Source of the DNA: Mixophyes australis | Lineage: Eukaryota > Chordata > Amphibia > Anura > Limnodynastidae | Length of the DNA stretch: 64,000 nucleotides | Direction of reading: 5' to 3' | Assembly (NCBI GenBank): GCA_036250195.1 | Contig: JAVHZZ010000003.1 | Location: forward strand, 38,048,335 to 38,112,334 | The notes under the pieces: generated by a model | Seen by the model: only the letters and a program-made list of their open reading frames with translations | What the model was told of the DNA's origin: nothing | The model's database searches: none | Made by a program: the position numbers and the translations under genes | In this document: positions 63,015-64,000 of the stretch, one piece after another | Numbering within the stretch: position 1 is the stretch's first letter | How the letters are laid out: each line of letters starts with the position of its first letter

Positions 63015-63320
63015 TTCTAGGACTCAAAAGTATAGTGAAAAAGACCCATAAAACAGGGCTATAAGTCAGGCTGGGTAGAGGTATGCTTGGTCAGACAAGC
63101 CAAGGTCAAGAATGCAGAACAGGGACTTAGACAGTACCAAGATGTGTAGTCAACATGTGTCTACTAGGACTCAGATGCCACCAGGACTTAAAAAGCACAA
63201 GAAACTCAGAAGCGCAGCAGGACAAGCTGGAATAACAGGATCAGGACTGGAAGTAAGGATAAACAGCACAAATAAGACAAACAAAACAGGAACATGACAG
63301 ACTGAACTGAAACAGACTAT

Positions 63321-63509
63321 GGGGTAAATGTATCAATATGCGGGTTCTTCAACACCCGCGTGTTCAGCCTCTTCCGCGATTCAATTTCAAGCGGCGCTGC
63401 ATTGTAAAGGGATGTTAACCCTTTACAATGCAGCGCTGCTTGAAATTTAATCGCGGAAGAGGCTGAACACGCGGGTGTTGAAGAACCCGCATATTGATAC
63501 ATTTACCCC
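63321..63509. mobile_element. 189-bp near-perfect palindrome MITE, sister copy
   Basis: Same length and order as 36691-36879: GGGGTAAATGTATCAATAT, GCGGGTTCTTCAACACCCG, CAATTTCAAGCGGCGC, CATTGTAAAGGG, then the complement. It is flanked by TAT on both sides. Confidence 0.95.
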
Positions 63510-63511
63510 TA

Positions 63512-63700
63512 TGTGGTATATTCACTATGCAGCTGTTCTGCAGAACCGCCGACTCACAGCGCTTTGAAGGCATTTTTTAAAACTGCACTTTTATTGAACT
63601 CTCAGCCCATCGGATTTTGTCTTTAATAAAATTGCAGTTTGAAGAAAATGCCTTCAAAGCACCGGGAATCGGCAGTTCCGTAAATATTCGCCTATGACTT
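63512..63700. mobile_element. Palindromic MITE abutting the previous element
   Basis: GGTATATTCACTATGCAGC, CTGCAGAACCGCCGA, CGCTTTGAAGGCATTTT and AAACTGCA face TGCAGTTT, AAAATGCCTTCAAAGC, TCGGCAGTTCCG and TAAATATTCGCC. Arms of about 75 bp. Confidence 0.7.
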
Positions 63701-64000
63701 AAACTGTGATACTGTAGCTGGGATTATGACTGGCTGCACACGGACCACGGACAAAGACGGGGTTCAACCGAGAATCAGGAACAGGCTTGAGATATGGACT
63801 AAACATGCATCAGCAACTTCTTGTCTTTTGGTGAAATGGGGTTATGCGCTCAGTGACTAAAATATAAATATAATATTAAAGAACTAAATATAAATACATT
63901 ATAAATCATTATCTTGCCTGTCTGCCAACACTGATCTGTACAGTTACTATTACTATTTTTAATAAACCATTGGCATAAATAGTACGTTAAAATACAGTAA

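Overview
The window reads as vertebrate intronic DNA, most likely from a frog (anuran amphibian). Three clean coding exons on the minus strand belong to one gene. They rebuild the second part of the BTB domain and the BACK domain of a BTB-BACK-Kelch protein that I recognise as KLHL29. The exons lie at 32761-32899, 20600-20799 and 18622-18881 and are transcribed in that order. Splice phases are compatible at both internal junctions (phase 2, then phase 1), and the last exon ends in phase 0. They encode about 199 residues of a protein of roughly 875 residues in mammals. The proline-rich N-terminus (expected above 32.9 kb) and the Kelch repeats (expected below 18.6 kb) were not found, so the outer introns probably run past both ends of the window. 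No other convincing protein-coding gene, tRNA, rRNA or promoter was found.

The rest is intron filled with repeats. 1-1.5 kb: a 100-bp satellite array that runs off the left end. 1.5-17 kb: a candidate LTR, several short inverted-repeat DNA elements, two SINE copies, a long hairpin and a polypurine tract. 17.2-18.3 kb: a hierarchical 15/27-bp minisatellite just downstream of the BACK exon. 18.9-20.6 kb: the short intron, with three palindromic MITEs. 20.8-32.8 kb: a 12-kb intron with a TA-centred hairpin, a SINE split by a hAT-like element, and several MITEs. 32.9-64 kb: upstream intron with a composite hAT-like insertion nested in another MITE, a candidate solo LTR, 30-bp, 32-bp and 77-bp minisatellites, a LINE 3' end, a 1.1-kb terminal-inverted-repeat element, long TA tracts and an ATCT microsatellite invaded by a SINE.

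The frog assignment rests on the exon sequences being vertebrate but clearly not mammal-identical, and on the abundance of a palindromic MITE (around the motif CAACCAATCAGATTCTAGC) and a tRNA-derived SINE that I associate with anuran genomes. This is memory-based and was not searched. I saw no sign of a new multi-gene system. The most informative observations are about transposon nesting, with target-site duplications readable by eye, and about minisatellites whose periods are multiples of three and which therefore imitate long ORFs on both strands.
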